This document shows positions 1 to 8,085 of a stretch of DNA of 32,471 bases, one piece after another. This stretch comes from Sphingomonas hengshuiensis (GTDB lineage: Bacteria; Pseudomonadota; Alphaproteobacteria; Sphingomonadales; Sphingomonadaceae). Within the stretch, counting starts at the first letter, position 1; each line of letters opens with the position of its first letter. A model generated the notes under the pieces. The model was not told the origin of the DNA, ran no database searches, and was given only the letters and a program-made list of their open reading frames with translations. Both the position numbers and the translations under genes were made by a program. The stretch is from positions 1 to 32,471 of the forward strand of contig QFNF01000035.1 of assembly GCA_003240755.1 (NCBI GenBank), written 5' to 3'.

Positions 1-1
1 G

Positions 2-2305
2 ACCCGCCGGTTCGTGCAGAACCCCGACGGCAGCGGCGAGAATGTCAGCTATGGCATCACCGGCCAGCCCTATGTCACGATGCGGCAGGTGACTGATGCC
101 AGGGGGGTGGTGACGCTGGTCGAGCGCAGCCGTGCCGACGGGACGCTGGTATCGAGCGAGGCGGTGGCGGCCGATGGCGCCAAGACCATCACGACCTATG
201 GCACCGCCGGCAACAGGCTGAGCGAGGTGATCGCGGGTGCCGATGGCAGCCGGACGACCCGGACCTGGGACGGAAGCAGCGGCAAGCTGGTGCAGTCGAT
301 CGTGCAGGCGGCGGGCGAGACGTTGACCACCACCTTCACCGGCGGGGTGGTGACGCAGGTGCTGACCGTGCGCGCCGATGGCAGCCGCGATACCGTCAGC
401 TACGACACGCAGGGCCGCAAGACGACCGAGGTGTCGGTCAGCGCGGCCAAGACGTGGACGACGATCCAGTTCGACGTCGCCACCGGCAATCCCACGCGCA
501 GCTTCATCCAGAATGCCGATGGCAGCGGCGACAACACGAGCTATGGCATCACCGGCAAATCCTATGTCACGCTGCGCCAGGTGACGGATACCAGGGGCAA
601 GGTCGTCGAAGTCTTTCGCACCCATGCCGACGGGACGCTCGATTATCACGAGCGCAACGATCCCGACGGCGCACGCGAGATCAGCAATTTCGATGCTACG
701 GGGTTGAAGCTCAACCAGTTGAACGTCCATGCCGACGGCACGCGGGTCATGATGACCTTCACCCCCGACACCCAGACGCTGGCGCAGAAGCAGACGCAGA
801 CGGCGGCGGGCGATTTCATCGACGCGACCTTCGTCGACGGGATCATGACCGCGCAGAAGACGGTCTTTGCCGATGGGCGCAGGGTGAACGAGGCCGTCGT
901 GTCGGGCACGCGGCAGATCGATACCTTCGCTGCCGACGGCAAGCGGATCAGCGCGGTGACGGTGGATTCGGCCAATACATGGACCACGCTGATCTATGAC
1001 GCGGCGGGCAAGCCGTCGCGGCGCTATGTCGAGCGGGCCGACCATAGCGGCGAGGTCACGGTCTATGGCATCACCGGCAAGAGCTATGTGACCGAGACGC
1101 AGGTGGTCGATACCGCGGGCAAGGTCGTGGCGGTCACGCGCCTGCACGGCGATGGCAGCCTCGATTATACCGAGGCGAACGCGGCGGACGGCAGCAGCGT
1201 GCTGACCTATTACGACGCGACCGGGCGCAAGACGCTGCACGCCGCGATCTCGGCCAATGGCGACAGGTTCACCACGCGCTTCGACGCGAAGTCGGGCGGG
1301 ATCGTCGACACCATCGCCGAATCGGCGACGGCCAAGGTGCAGTCGGTGTACAAGGCCGGACGGGTCGAAACGCGCGTCACCAGCGACCTGACCAATGGCG
1401 ACCGCATCGTCGAGACGTTCGATGCGCAGGGGCGGATGCTGACCAAGGCAACGGCCGATGCCGGCGGCAACTGGGAAACGCTGCGCTACGACGCGACCAG
1501 CGGTGCGGTCAGCCGGCGCTTCGTCGAATATGCCGACGGCAGCGGACAGAATTTCAGCTATACGGGTACCGGCACCAGCCTGATTACCGAATGGCAGAAA
1601 TACGATAGCGCGAAGCAGGCCGTCGCGGGCGGGCAGACCCGCGCCGACGGCACGCGCATCGCCGGCTTCACGGTCGCTGCCGATGGCACCAGGACCAGCG
1701 AATGGTTCGACGCTGCCGACCGTCGCCAGAGCCAGGTGACTGCCGCGACCAACGGCACGAAAACCTCGCTCTATTTCGATCCGGGCACGCAGTTGCTGGT
1801 CAAGAGCGTGGTACAGTCGCCCGCCGGCGACACGATCACCGCATCGTACCGGAACGGCGTCGTGACCGACCGCACGACGCAGATGGCCAATGGCGCGAAG
1901 ATGACCGAGAGCTTTTCGGCCAATGGCCACGACCTGTCGGGGGTCCGCGCGCTGCCGGGGTATCAGGCGTTCCTGTTCGACAACGGGTCGGGCAAGATCG
2001 CCGGCACGCTGGCCGACGAGGTGCTGCTGGCCGATGGCGGCGGCACGACGATCCTGACCGGCGGTCTGGGCAAGGACCGGTTCGTGATCCAGCGTGGCGC
2101 CAGCGCCACGATCACCGACTTCGGCGCGGGCCACGACCTGCTCGACCTGAGCGCGCTGACCAAGGGCGGTCAGCCGACGATCACGCTGTCGGAAGGCAAT
2201 ACCGTCATGCGTTTCGGCAGCGGCGAGACGGTGACGCTGGCCGGGGTCGATCCCGGCCGGCTGGTCGCCTCGCCGCAGGCGAGCGGCGTCTATATGCTCG
2301 GCTGA
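2..2305 (+). CDS. Repeat-rich RTX-like secreted protein, likely type I secretion substrate (5' end missing)
   Basis: The reading frame is open at the first base, so the N-terminus lies outside the window; the GTG at 14 sits inside a repeat and is not a real start. Most of the protein is short units of the type ADGSxxxxxYDxxGxxxT, resembling YD/RHS-like repeats. These build a larger repeat whose start (R-R/S-F/Y-x-x-x-A-D-G-S-G followed by Y-G-I-T-G-K-S-Y-V-T) recurs near bases 2, 491, 1012 and 1512, a period of roughly 165-175 residues. The last ~90 residues change to a GGLGKDRFVI segment followed by TITDFGAGHDLLDLSAL, typical of the C-terminal secretion region of RTX/serralysin-type proteins. 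An HlyB-like and an HlyD-like gene follow directly, so I infer a large extracellular or surface protein exported by them. No catalytic domain is visible. An adhesin or matrix protein is plausible but not shown. Confidence 0.85.
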   Translation, partial: TRRFVQNPDGSGENVSYGITGQPYVTMRQVTDARGVVTLVERSRADGTLVSSEAVAADGAKTITTYGTAGNRLSEVIAGADGSRTTRTWDGSSGKLVQSIVQAAGETLTTTFTGGVVTQVLTVRADGSRDTVSYDTQGRKTTEVSVSAAKTWTTIQFDVATGNPTRSFIQNADGSGDNTSYGITGKSYVTLRQVTDTRGKVVEVFRTHADGTLDYHERNDPDGAREISNFDATGLKLNQLNVHADGTRVMMTFTPDTQTLAQKQTQTAAGDFIDATFVDGIMTAQKTVFADGRRVNEAVVSGTRQIDTFAADGKRISAVTVDSANTWTTLIYDAAGKPSRRYVERADHSGEVTVYGITGKSYVTETQVVDTAGKVVAVTRLHGDGSLDYTEANAADGSSVLTYYDATGRKTLHAAISANGDRFTTRFDAKSGGIVDTIAESATAKVQSVYKAGRVETRVTSDLTNGDRIVETFDAQGRMLTKATADAGGNWETLRYDATSGAVSRRFVEYADGSGQNFSYTGTGTSLITEWQKYDSAKQAVAGGQTRADGTRIAGFTVAADGTRTSEWFDAADRRQSQVTAATNGTKTSLYFDPGTQLLVKSVVQSPAGDTITASYRNGVVTDRTTQMANGAKMTESFSANGHDLSGVRALPGYQAFLFDNGSGKIAGTLADEVLLADGGGTTILTGGLGKDRFVIQRGASATITDFGAGHDLLDLSALTKGGQPTITLSEGNTVMRFGSGETVTLAGVDPGRLVASPQASGVYMLG

Positions 2306-2335
2306 TCGCTGTCGGATCCGCGTTGACCCATGGCC

Positions 2336-2363
2336 GCCCCGCACCGGATCGCCGGTGCGGGGC
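2336..2363 (+). terminator. GC-rich hairpin downstream of the repeat-protein gene
   Basis: A perfect 11-bp inverted repeat, GCCCCGCACCG / CGGTGCGGGGC with a 6-nt loop, lies 30 bp after the stop codon. There is no T-run, so it could be a weak terminator, an mRNA-stabilising hairpin, or an attenuator separating the abundant substrate from the transporter genes. The rest of 2306-2585 shows no convincing gene; a 10-codon ORF at 2389-2421 has nothing to support it. Confidence 0.5.
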
Positions 2364-2585
2364 AGCCCCCGTTCGGAACGATAACGTCATGAAAAGGCCC
2401 GGTTCCATGTCGGTGGTGTGACGGCGTCCGCAAGGGAATCTTAGGCATTGGCCGTTAAGCATGTCCGCTGTCCCGGTCCGCCGGTCGCTGCGCTGCACCA
2501 TGGCGGCGCGACCCGCCGGACCGCTGTGAAAGGATATGTGCGTGCAACATCGGGGTGGGCGTCGCGAATCGGCGGCGGGCTGGGC

Positions 2586-4721
2586 ATGATCCATCAGACG
2601 ATCCGCAATGACAGCGGGCTGGTGGCGTTGGCGGCGCTGCTGGAAATCCACGGCATCGCGGTCGATCCGGCGCAGTTGCGCCATGAGATGGGGCATTTCC
2701 ATACCCTGTCGGCCGACGACCTGATCCGCCTGACCGGCAAACTCGACGGCGTGCGCGCCAAGAAGCGCCGCGCGGGCTTTGCCGACCTCGCCCGCCTGCC
2801 GCTGCCGGCGCTGGGCGACGGGGTCGACGGGTGGTTCCTGATCGGGCAGGTCAGCGAGGATGCGGTGCTGGTCCAGCGTCCCGGCCTGCCGGTCACAAAG
2901 GTTGCCCGCGCCGATTTCGAGCTGATGTGGTCGGGGGAGATGGTGCTGGTCACTACCCGCGAAAGCGCGCGGCTGGCCATGCGCGACTTCGACTTTTCGT
3001 GGTTCATTCCCCAGGTCGTGCGCTATCGCCGGTTGATCGGCGAGGTGCTGCTCATCACGCTGGCGCTGAACCTGCTGGGCCTGGCCGCGCCGCTGTTCTT
3101 CCAGAATGTCGTCGACAAGGTGCTGGTGCACGAAACGATGTCGACGCTGACCGTGCTGGTCGTCGGCTTTGTCGCGGTGTCGCTGTGGGAGACGGCGTTC
3201 GGGTGGCTGCGCACCAGCCTCTATTCGGAAACCAGCCAGAAGATCGACGTCGAGCTGGGCGCGCGGCTGTTCCGCCACCTGCTGCGCCTGCCGCTCAGCT
3301 ATTTCGAGCAGCGCCGCGTCGGCGATACCGCCACCCGCGTCCGCCAGATCGAGACGATCCGCGAGTTCCTGACCAGCGCGTCGCTGACGGTGCTGATCGA
3401 CCCGATCTTCACCCTGGTCTTTCTCGCGGCGATGGCGATGTATTCGCTCAAGCTGTTCGCGGTCGTGGTGCTGACGATCCCGGCCTATTTCATCATCGCG
3501 ATGCTGGTCACGGGTCCCTTGCGCGCCCGCGTCGCCGACAAGTTCGAACGGGGCGCCGCCAACAACGCGCTGCTGGTCGAGACGATCGGCGGGATCCAGA
3601 CGGTGAAGGCGTCGGCGGTCGAGCCGCAATGGCAGGACCGCTGGGAACGCCAGTTGGCCGGCTATGCCGGGGCGAACCAGCGGGTCATCAACCTCGGCAA
3701 TTCCGGGTCTCAGGCGATCCAACTGGTGTCCAAGCTGAACATGGCCGCGATCCTCTATTTCGGGGCGCAGGCGGTGATCGCGCACGACCTGACCATCGGC
3801 GGCCTCGTCGCGTTCAACATGTTCGCGCAGCGGGTATCGGGTCCGGTGATCCGCATGGCGCAGCTATGGCAGGAGTTCCAGCAGGTGCGCCTTGCGGTGC
3901 AGCGGCTGGGCGACGTGCTCAACCACCGGGTCGAGCCGGGGTCGGGCAGCCAGAGCGCGCCGCATGCGATCCGCGGCGACGTGACGTTCGAATCGATCCG
4001 CTTCCGCTATGCCGATGAGGGGCCGTGGACGCTGGAGGATGTCGACCTGACCATCCCCGCCGGATCGACGCTCGGCATCGTCGGCTCCTCGGGATCGGGC
4101 AAGTCGACGCTGACCAAGCTGCTCCAGCGCTTCTACGTCCCCGCCGCCGGCCGCGTGCTGATCGACGGGATCGACATCAGCCAGATCGACCCGGCATGGC
4201 TCCGGCGGCAGATCGGCGTGGTGCTGCAGGAAAACATGCTGTTCAACCGGTCGGTGCGCGACAATATCGCGCTCGCCAACCCCGCGCTGCCGCTGGAACA
4301 GGTGGTGGAGGCGGCGACGCTGGCCGGGGCGCATGATTTCATCACCCGCCTGCCGCAGGGCTATGACACGATGATCGAGGAACGCGGCGCCAACCTGTCG
4401 GGTGGCCAGCGCCAGCGCCTCGCCATCGCCCGCGCGCTCGTCACTCGGCCGCGCATCCTGATCTTCGACGAAGCGACCAGCGCGCTGGATGCCGAGAGCG
4501 AGGAAATCATCCAGACCAACCTGCGGGCGATGGCCGAGGGGCGCACCGTCATCATCATCGCCCACCGCCTGTCGGCGATCCGCCAGTGCGACACGATCGT
4601 CGCGATGGAGCGCGGGCGGCTGGTCGAGGCGGGCGACCATGACGAACTGCTGAACCTCGACGGGCGCTACGCCGATCTTCACCGACGCCAGATGGGCGTC
4701 CTGCACGGAATTGCCGCATGA
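2586..4721 (+). CDS. Type I secretion ABC transporter, HlyB-like, with inactive C39-like domain
   Basis: Inner-membrane ATPase/permease of a type I secretion system, 711 aa from the ATG at 2586. The frame is open upstream to about 2448, but that extension is a Pro/Gly/Arg-rich stretch unlike the family, whereas MIHQTIRNDSGLVAL is the normal N-terminal start. Residues 1-130 form a C39-peptidase-like domain in which the catalytic Cys is replaced (NDSGL) and the usual His is absent (WFLIG), as in HlyB-type transporters that do not cut a leader peptide. An ABC exporter membrane domain follows (about 145-440). The ATPase domain has Walker A GSSGSGKST (about 499-507), signature LSGGQ (604), Walker B ILIFDEATSALD (Asp628/Glu629) and H-loop His660. 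The stop overlaps the next start by 4 bp (ATGA), so the two are translationally coupled. The likely cargo is the RTX-like protein upstream. Confidence 0.95.
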   Translation: MIHQTIRNDSGLVALAALLEIHGIAVDPAQLRHEMGHFHTLSADDLIRLTGKLDGVRAKKRRAGFADLARLPLPALGDGVDGWFLIGQVSEDAVLVQRPGLPVTKVARADFELMWSGEMVLVTTRESARLAMRDFDFSWFIPQVVRYRRLIGEVLLITLALNLLGLAAPLFFQNVVDKVLVHETMSTLTVLVVGFVAVSLWETAFGWLRTSLYSETSQKIDVELGARLFRHLLRLPLSYFEQRRVGDTATRVRQIETIREFLTSASLTVLIDPIFTLVFLAAMAMYSLKLFAVVVLTIPAYFIIAMLVTGPLRARVADKFERGAANNALLVETIGGIQTVKASAVEPQWQDRWERQLAGYAGANQRVINLGNSGSQAIQLVSKLNMAAILYFGAQAVIAHDLTIGGLVAFNMFAQRVSGPVIRMAQLWQEFQQVRLAVQRLGDVLNHRVEPGSGSQSAPHAIRGDVTFESIRFRYADEGPWTLEDVDLTIPAGSTLGIVGSSGSGKSTLTKLLQRFYVPAAGRVLIDGIDISQIDPAWLRRQIGVVLQENMLFNRSVRDNIALANPALPLEQVVEAATLAGAHDFITRLPQGYDTMIEERGANLSGGQRQRLAIARALVTRPRILIFDEATSALDAESEEIIQTNLRAMAEGRTVIIIAHRLSAIRQCDTIVAMERGRLVEAGDHDELLNLDGRYADLHRRQMGVLHGIAA

Positions 4722-6109
4722 GTGCCGTCGCTTACCACTGGAACCTGTTCCGCCGCGCGCTGGCCGACGATCGCGCCGAGGCGCGCGACCGCAAGGAGAG
4801 CCTCGAACCCCGCTTCCTGCCCGCTGCGCTCGAAGTCATCGAACGGCCGGTGTCGCCGACCGGACGCCGTACCGCCTGGGCCATGCTCGGCTGCCTTGCC
4901 GCGACCTCGGCGTGGCTGGTGCTGGGGCAGGTCGACGTCGTCGCCACCGCCGATGGCAAGATCGCACCGCTCGGGAGCGTCAAGCTGGTACAGGCAGCGA
5001 CGGCCGGCATCGTCCGCAGCATCCATGTGCGCGACGGCGACCGGGTGAAGGCGGGACAGGTGCTGGTCGATCTCGATTCGACGGTATCGGGTGCCGAGGA
5101 ATCGCAGGCGGCGCGCGCGCTGCTCGCCGCCGAGATCGATGTGGCGCGCGGCATGGCGATCGTCGATGGCCTGAGTGGCGGGGCGGGGCATTTCGTGGCG
5201 CCGGTCGGCACGCCCGCCGACGTTGCGGACACGCAGCGGCGGCTGGTCGCGGCGCAGTTGGCGAGCATCCGTGCCGAGGGCGCCGGGCTGGCGGCGGCAC
5301 GCTCGGCGGCCCTGTCGGACGCGGCGGCGGCACGCGATCAGGTGCGGACCTATGACGCCAACCGGCCGCTGATGGACAAGCATCTCGCGGCGATCACCAG
5401 CCTGGCCGACAAAGGCTATGCCTCCGGACTGCGGCTGCTGGAAGTCCAGCGCCAGCGCCGGAGCGAGGCGGGCAGCCGCGACGTTGCGGCGGCGCAGGTC
5501 GCGCGCGGCAATTCCGAGGCGCGCCGCTTCGCCCAGCAACTGTCGCAGTCGCGCGAAGCGGCGCGGCAGGGCGCGCTGACCGATCTGGCGCGGGCGCAGG
5601 CCGAGGCGATGATGCGCCGCGAGGAACTGACCAAGGCACGCGACCGCAGCCGGATGCAGCAGCTCCGCGCGCCCGTTGACGGCACGGTGCAGCAACTGAC
5701 GGTGCACACCGTCGGCGGGGTGGTCGAACCGGTGCGGCCGCTGATGGTGGTGGTGCCCGACGATGCGCTGGTGATGGAAGCGCGCGTGCTGAACCGCGAT
5801 GCGGGTTTCGTGCGCGCGGGGCAAAAGGTGTCGGTGAAGCTGGAGGCGTTTCCCTTTACCCGGTTCGGCACGGTGCCCGGCCATATCCTGACGATCAGCC
5901 GCGACGCGGTGCAGGATGAGAAGACCCCGCCTTATTATGTCGCGCGGATCGCGCTCGACCAGCGCAGCATCGAGGCCGATGGCCGTCGCGTGCCGCTGAC
6001 GCCGGGATTGTCGGCGACGGCGGACGTGCGGATCGGCGAGCGCCGGATCATTCGCTATCTGTTCGATCCGATGGATACGGGGATCCGCGAGGCCGGGCGC
6101 GAGCGGTAG
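4718..6109 (+). CDS. HlyD-family periplasmic adaptor (membrane fusion protein) of type I secretion
   Basis: 463-aa adaptor that would link the ABC transporter to an outer-membrane TolC-like channel. Order of parts: a cytoplasmic N-terminus rich in charged residues, one membrane helix (about 51-71), the first half of a lipoyl/barrel-sandwich domain (ADGKIAPLGSVKLVQ, then IHVRDGDRVKAGQVL), a long Ala/Gln/Arg-rich coiled-coil region (about 175-310), the second half of the lipoyl motif (LRAPVDGTVQQL), and a beta-barrel domain ending near GLSATADVRIGERRI. This is the standard HlyD/LapC/PrtE layout and length. The start overlaps the transporter stop by 4 bp. No outer-membrane partner gene is seen nearby, so the system must use one encoded elsewhere. 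Confidence 0.95.
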   Translation: MSAVAYHWNLFRRALADDRAEARDRKESLEPRFLPAALEVIERPVSPTGRRTAWAMLGCLAATSAWLVLGQVDVVATADGKIAPLGSVKLVQAATAGIVRSIHVRDGDRVKAGQVLVDLDSTVSGAEESQAARALLAAEIDVARGMAIVDGLSGGAGHFVAPVGTPADVADTQRRLVAAQLASIRAEGAGLAAARSAALSDAAAARDQVRTYDANRPLMDKHLAAITSLADKGYASGLRLLEVQRQRRSEAGSRDVAAAQVARGNSEARRFAQQLSQSREAARQGALTDLARAQAEAMMRREELTKARDRSRMQQLRAPVDGTVQQLTVHTVGGVVEPVRPLMVVVPDDALVMEARVLNRDAGFVRAGQKVSVKLEAFPFTRFGTVPGHILTISRDAVQDEKTPPYYVARIALDQRSIEADGRRVPLTPGLSATADVRIGERRIIRYLFDPMDTGIREAGRER

Positions 6110-6135
6110 GGGGAGCGGTGCTCCGTCGCTCCTGT

Positions 6136-6221
6136 CGTACCCCCGCGAAGGCGGGGGTCCAGAGTCAGGCAAACCAGCGCCTGCGTCTGTGACCCTGGAC
6201 CCCCGCCTTCGCGGGGGTACG
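6136..6221. repeat. Long inverted repeat with 27-bp perfect arms (REP-like element)
   Basis: Arms at 6136-6162 and 6195-6221 are exact reverse complements; pairing continues to 6167/6190 with one mismatch. Each arm can also fold on itself (CCCCCGC-GAAG-GCGGGGG). It sits between the convergent ends of the hlyD-like gene (6109) and a minus-strand glycosyltransferase (6296). It would act as a bidirectional transcription barrier in RNA. I recall similar CCCCCGCGAAGGCGGGGGTCC units as dispersed repeats in sphingomonad genomes; that is memory, not a search. Confidence 0.8.
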
Positions 6222-6295
6222 GCCGGTGCTTTGCGTGCGCCTTATACGTTTGCGCAGGTCGGACGGACCATGTCCGCCCAAACCGAACACTCGCC

Positions 6296-7369
6296 TCACG
6301 CCAACCCGGCGTACACCCGGTCGAGATCGTCGGTCATCCGCTGCGCCGTATAGCGGTCGTGGAAGCGGGCATGGCCGGCCTCTGCCAGCGCGGTCAGCCG
6401 GTCCGCCGACAGCGTTTCGATCGCGGCGCGCAGCGCGACGGGATCGTTGACCGGCACGGTGATGCCATAGCGGCCGCCGTCCAAGATGTCGTTCAACCCA
6501 CCGGCCGCGGCGGCGAGGACCGGCTTGCCGACGCGCATCGCCTCGACCGCTACCAGCCCGAACCCCTCCCAGCGCGACGGCACGACCAGCATGTCGCACG
6601 CCTTCATCTCCGCGACCACGCCGTCGCGGTCGCGCCAGCCGCGAATGTCGACATGGGGGAGGGCGGGGGGGTGATAGCCGCTGCTGACCGCCGGCGCGCC
6701 GACGATGCGCAATGCCACCCGGTCGGCCAGCGGGCGGATCGCCTCGATCAGCAGGTCGAGCCCCTTTTGCCGGTCGAACCGGCCGACGAACAGCAGCTTC
6801 AGCCGGTTATCGGCCCAGGGAACCGCGGGAATTGCCGGCGGCGCGGCGGCGATGCCGTTGGGCACCAGCGCCAGCCGCCGTTCGGCGATACCGATCGCGC
6901 GGGCGCGGCGTTCCTCATGTTCGGAGATCAGGACGATCTTTTCCGAGCGCAGCGCCAGCAATCGTTCGATGGCGATCAGCGCATTGCGGGCAAGTGCCGG
7001 CATCTCGATGTCGAACGCCCAGCCATGCGGGCAGAAGATCGTCGCTGGCCGCCGTCCGAAACGTAGCACGCGGGTGACGACCCCTGCGCCAAAGGTATGG
7101 CCATGGACGATATCCGGCCGGAACTCGCGCCGTACCGACAGGAAGGCGAGCGCCAGCCGCACCATGCCGCGTACCCGGCTCTTGCGCGAGAAATAGCGGA
7201 ATTCGACCCCGCTATCGGCAAGCCGCGGCTCGACATGCTCGCGATGCTCGTACGGCATCAGCAGCATGACCTTGCCCGGCCCCCGCCGCTGCGCCTGCAA
7301 TGTCAGCAGTTCCGCCAGATAGCTGCCGGTACCACCGATGATGCTGTCGCAGACGTGCAGGATACGCAT
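6296..7369 (-). CDS. GT4-family glycosyltransferase
   Basis: 357-aa GT-B glycosyltransferase, expected to transfer a sugar from a nucleotide donor to a lipid-linked EPS intermediate on the cytoplasmic side of the inner membrane. The ATG at 7369 begins MRILHVCDSIIGGTGSYL, a typical GT4 N-terminal Rossmann strand and Gly loop; the frame is open further upstream but that would run across the preceding gene. The C-terminal half has LLFVGRFDRQKGLDLLIEA and the donor-site motif WEGFGLVAVEAM with the canonical E-x7-E. It is the last gene of the main minus-strand EPS operon, 23 bp after the CpsD-like gene. Donor and linkage cannot be read from sequence. Confidence 0.93.
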   Translation of the reverse strand: MRILHVCDSIIGGTGSYLAELLTLQAQRRGPGKVMLLMPYEHREHVEPRLADSGVEFRYFSRKSRVRGMVRLALAFLSVRREFRPDIVHGHTFGAGVVTRVLRFGRRPATIFCPHGWAFDIEMPALARNALIAIERLLALRSEKIVLISEHEERRARAIGIAERRLALVPNGIAAAPPAIPAVPWADNRLKLLFVGRFDRQKGLDLLIEAIRPLADRVALRIVGAPAVSSGYHPPALPHVDIRGWRDRDGVVAEMKACDMLVVPSRWEGFGLVAVEAMRVGKPVLAAAAGGLNDILDGGRYGITVPVNDPVALRAAIETLSADRLTALAEAGHARFHDRYTAQRMTDDLDRVYAGLA

Positions 7370-7392
7370 GATACGGTCGTCGTCGCCGGTTA

Positions 7393-8085
7393 TCAGACCA
7401 GCACGGTGCCGGTAATGGCGATGCGCCGTTCGTCGAGCCGGTCGATCATCTGCCGCGCCGCGCGACGGCCGGTGACGTTCTTGCGCAGCAGCAGCACAGC
7501 CTGATCGAACCCGGCCAACGCCGCGGCGATCGATGCGGCGCTGGCCGCACCCTGAACGCTCAGCGCCGCCAGCGTCTGCGACACCGGCAGGTTCCAGTCG
7601 TAGCTGCGCTCGAGGATCGGCCGCTGTTCGAGCGCCGCCTGACCGGTGGCGCCGCCCGATCCGGCGACCCACAGGTTCGGGATCGGCGTGCCCTGCGCCT
7701 CGGTCCGGTCGGACAGGCCGAAATACGGGTGGACCGCCGCCCGCGACAGATTGCCGTCGATCAGCAGCGTCGGCGTCTGCATCCGCGCCATTACCACCGC
7801 GAGGTTGGCGGCGAATGCGGCCAGTTCCTCTTCGCAATCCAGCCCGATCAGCGCACAGGAAAACGACTGTTGCGTATCGTCGGTCGCATGGCGCTGGACG
7901 ATGCGGCTGCGCACCGTCCGCAGGGCCACGACATAGGGCGATTCGAGATCGAATGCGGCGACCAGCGCCGGGTCGACCTGTGCCGCCGATGCCGGTGGTG
8001 CGACGCCGGTCCGCTCGGCATGATCCGGCGGAACAGGGGCGGGGGCGGCGTTGTCGTCCGCCCAGTTGCTCGACCTGATCCTCAT
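7393..8085 (-). CDS. CpsD/BY-kinase-like protein with degenerate P-loop
   Basis: 230-aa protein in the place normally held by the tyrosine autokinase partner of a Wzz-type co-polymerase. It keeps the fold signature: residues 50-62 (SPYVVALRTVRSR) match the segment before the P-loop of Wzc/CpsD, and LLIDGNLSR (107-115) matches Walker A' LLIDaDlR. But the Walker A segment reads IGLDCEEELAAFAANLA (about 80-96) with no G-K-S/T, no clear Walker B is present, and the C-terminus (RRIAITGTVLV) lacks the tyrosine cluster. So I infer a catalytically dead pseudokinase that may still dock to the co-polymerase. The ATG at 8085 overlaps the co-polymerase stop by 4 bp. The frame is intact, so this is not a frameshifted pseudogene. 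Confidence 0.85.
   Translation of the reverse strand: MRIRSSNWADDNAAPAPVPPDHAERTGVAPPASAAQVDPALVAAFDLESPYVVALRTVRSRIVQRHATDDTQQSFSCALIGLDCEEELAAFAANLAVVMARMQTPTLLIDGNLSRAAVHPYFGLSDRTEAQGTPIPNLWVAGSGGATGQAALEQRPILERSYDWNLPVSQTLAALSVQGAASAASIAAALAGFDQAVLLLRKNVTGRRAARQMIDRLDERRIAITGTVLV

Noticed and set aside
2389..2421. Ten-codon ORF before the ABC transporter, a possible leader peptide
   Set aside because: No ribosome site, no repeated regulatory codons and no attenuator structure after it.
2205..3785. Long open frame of 526 codons on the minus strand over the ABC transporter gene
   Set aside because: Its composition is Arg/Gln/His-rich with no known motif, and it lies opposite a clear HlyB-like gene; it is a high-GC shadow.
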